DNA of 6,239 nucleotides. Source: G021776435 sp046756245. Lineage in GTDB: Bacteria > Pseudomonadota > Alphaproteobacteria > Caulobacterales > Parvularculaceae. Of the stretch, positions 5,238 to 6,239 are shown one piece after another (position 1 is the first letter of the stretch; each line of letters starts with the position of its first letter). The stretch covers positions 1 to 6,239 of the forward strand of contig JBHHVZ010000128.1 of the NCBI GenBank assembly GCA_046756245.1. The letters are read 5' to 3'. A program made the position numbers and the translations under genes. Under the pieces are notes generated by a model that worked only from the letters and a program-made list of their open reading frames with translations, ran no database searches and was not told the origin of the DNA.

Positions 5238-6239
5238 TCATTCTTCCTGCAAAATAACAAGGTCGCGCCACACCAGCCGGTGATCGGAGCTCTCGACCGG
5301 ATAACCGGGGCCGACCAGATCGTAATGGGCTTCCCCTGGCGCCGGCCAGAAAACGCCGCTGCGCGCGGTTTTCAGTCCGAACTTTGACGGCAGGACATAA
5401 TCGAGATGCAGATTGCCGACGCCCTTTTCCGGATCGTCGTTGAAATCGGACGTGTCCTCGACGGCCGGGCCGGCATGGGCGAGATTGGCGCCGGCCTGCG
5501 ACGCTGATTGTGCGGCGCCGCCTGCGCTTTGCGGCGCCGGCGCCGCGGCGATCTCAGGCGCGTTCAGAAGCTGGCCGATGGCGCCCTCGACCGCGCCCCC
5601 GTCATGCGGGTCGGCGTTGAGGTCGCCCATGATCACAAAGCGCGCGCCCGGCGTCAGGCCGCCCCGCCCGCCATTGTCGTCATAGATGTAATCGCCCTCG
5701 CCCGAAATATAATCCGCCCAGAAACGGTTTTCGTCGTGGTTGCGCTTGCCGTTGCGGTCTTCCGGCCCGTCGAAACCGGGCGGGGTCGGATGGCTTGCCA
5801 GCAGATGCACGCGCGCGCCGTCGACCAGAATCGGTATGTCCCAGTGATTTTTCGATGACAGTCGAAAATCGGCGAGCGCTTCCGGCGCATACCAGTCGGC
5901 CGGCGCAGGCGCAGCCGCATCGTCGGGGATCATTGCGCCCGGCATGTCCTTCCAAAGGAAGGTCTGGAACGTGCGGGCGTTTTCTTCGTCGATCGGAAAT
6001 TTCGACAGCACCGCCATGGCGAACTGTCCGGGAAACTCGCCATAGCCGAACGCATCGCCGCCATATTCGCGCGAGCCGGGCTCTTTCGTTGCAACGCCAT
6101 CGCGATCCAGGTCGTGTCCGGAATGAAGTCCCGTATTCGACGGCGCGACAAAAACATAAGGATAGACGGCCGGCGGCGCGCCATTCTGGCTGACTTCCAG
6201 ATAGTTTTCCCGGAATAACCGAAGTCCCTCGCCTTCGGC
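5238..6239 (-). CDS. Endonuclease/exonuclease/phosphatase family protein, 5' partial
   Basis: The frame is open from the window edge to a TGA at 5238, giving 333 residues without the N-terminus. Key motifs of the metal-dependent EEP (DNase I-like) fold are present, numbered from the fragment's first residue: YVFVAPSNTG, FAMAVLSKFPI, SHPTPPGFDGPEDRNG with His150, the metal/catalytic MGDLNADP (204-211), and the C-terminal SSDHRLVW with Asp-His (319-320). The FDGPEDRNG...RNHDENRFW signature marks a bacterial EEP subgroup annotated only by fold, often exported; export cannot be judged without the N-terminus. An Ala/Gln/Ser-rich stretch (about 229-258) interrupts the region between the two catalytic motifs. 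Whether it acts on nucleic acid, phospholipid or inositol phosphate is unknown. An ATG at 6017 is internal, because conserved sequence continues upstream. Confidence 0.9.
   Translation of the reverse strand, partial: AEGEGLRLFRENYLEVSQNGAPPAVYPYVFVAPSNTGLHSGHDLDRDGVATKEPGSREYGGDAFGYGEFPGQFAMAVLSKFPIDEENARTFQTFLWKDMPGAMIPDDAAAPAPADWYAPEALADFRLSSKNHWDIPILVDGARVHLLASHPTPPGFDGPEDRNGKRNHDENRFWADYISGEGDYIYDDNGGRGGLTPGARFVIMGDLNADPHDGGAVEGAIGQLLNAPEIAAAPAPQSAGGAAQSASQAGANLAHAGPAVEDTSDFNDDPEKGVGNLHLDYVLPSKFGLKTARSGVFWPAPGEAHYDLVGPGYPVESSDHRLVWRDLVILQEE

Noticed and set aside
5221..5240. Bidirectional terminator between asparaginase and EEP genes
   Set aside because: The 12-base gap has no inverted repeat and no proper T-tract.
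5238..6017. EEP protein starting at the ATG at 6017
   Set aside because: The same frame stays open to the window edge and encodes conserved family sequence (YVFVAPSNTG, FGYGEFPGQF), so the Met is internal and the gene is cut by the boundary.

Overview
The window is a GC-rich chromosomal stretch with five protein-coding genes and a set of short palindromic intergenic repeats. The protein families, the strong third-position G/C bias and a repeat resembling the RIME-type elements of Rhizobium relatives point to an alphaproteobacterium, most likely of the order Hyphomicrobiales. This is inference: no rRNA or tRNA gene is present to fix the taxonomy.

Layout, left to right. Bases 1-207 hold no gene, but carry a small hairpin and a palindromic repeat built on ATTGCCGGG/CCCGGCAAT. 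An AlkK-type medium/long-chain acyl-CoA synthetase follows on the minus strand (208-1824). The 328-base divergent spacer (1825-2152) is packed with three palindromes: two bulged hairpins of one family in inverted orientation, and one RIME-like element. A CaiB/BaiF (class III) CoA-transferase follows on the plus strand (2153-3397). It converges, with a 5-base gap, on a 2,3-bisphosphoglycerate-dependent phosphoglycerate mutase, gpmA (3403-4128, minus). The 200-base divergent spacer 4129-4328 holds a second RIME-like element and a perfect 18-bp hairpin. An isoaspartyl peptidase/L-asparaginase of the Ntn-hydrolase type (4329-5225, plus) then converges, with a 12-base gap, on an endonuclease/exonuclease/phosphatase-fold protein (5238 to the window edge, minus) whose N-terminus lies outside the window.

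The five genes strictly alternate in strand, so none shares an operon with another in this window. The only plausible functional pairing is the acyl-CoA synthetase with the divergently transcribed CoA-transferase, since both make acyl-CoA thioesters. The other three are unrelated housekeeping or salvage functions.

The proteins are ordinary. The interest lies in the spacers. Two hairpins at 1838-1915 and 1928-2003 share termini, a loop core and an A-rich 4-nt bulge at the same place, yet differ in stem sequence while keeping the pairing. All six CTAG tetranucleotides found by reading the window sit at the ends of palindromic elements.
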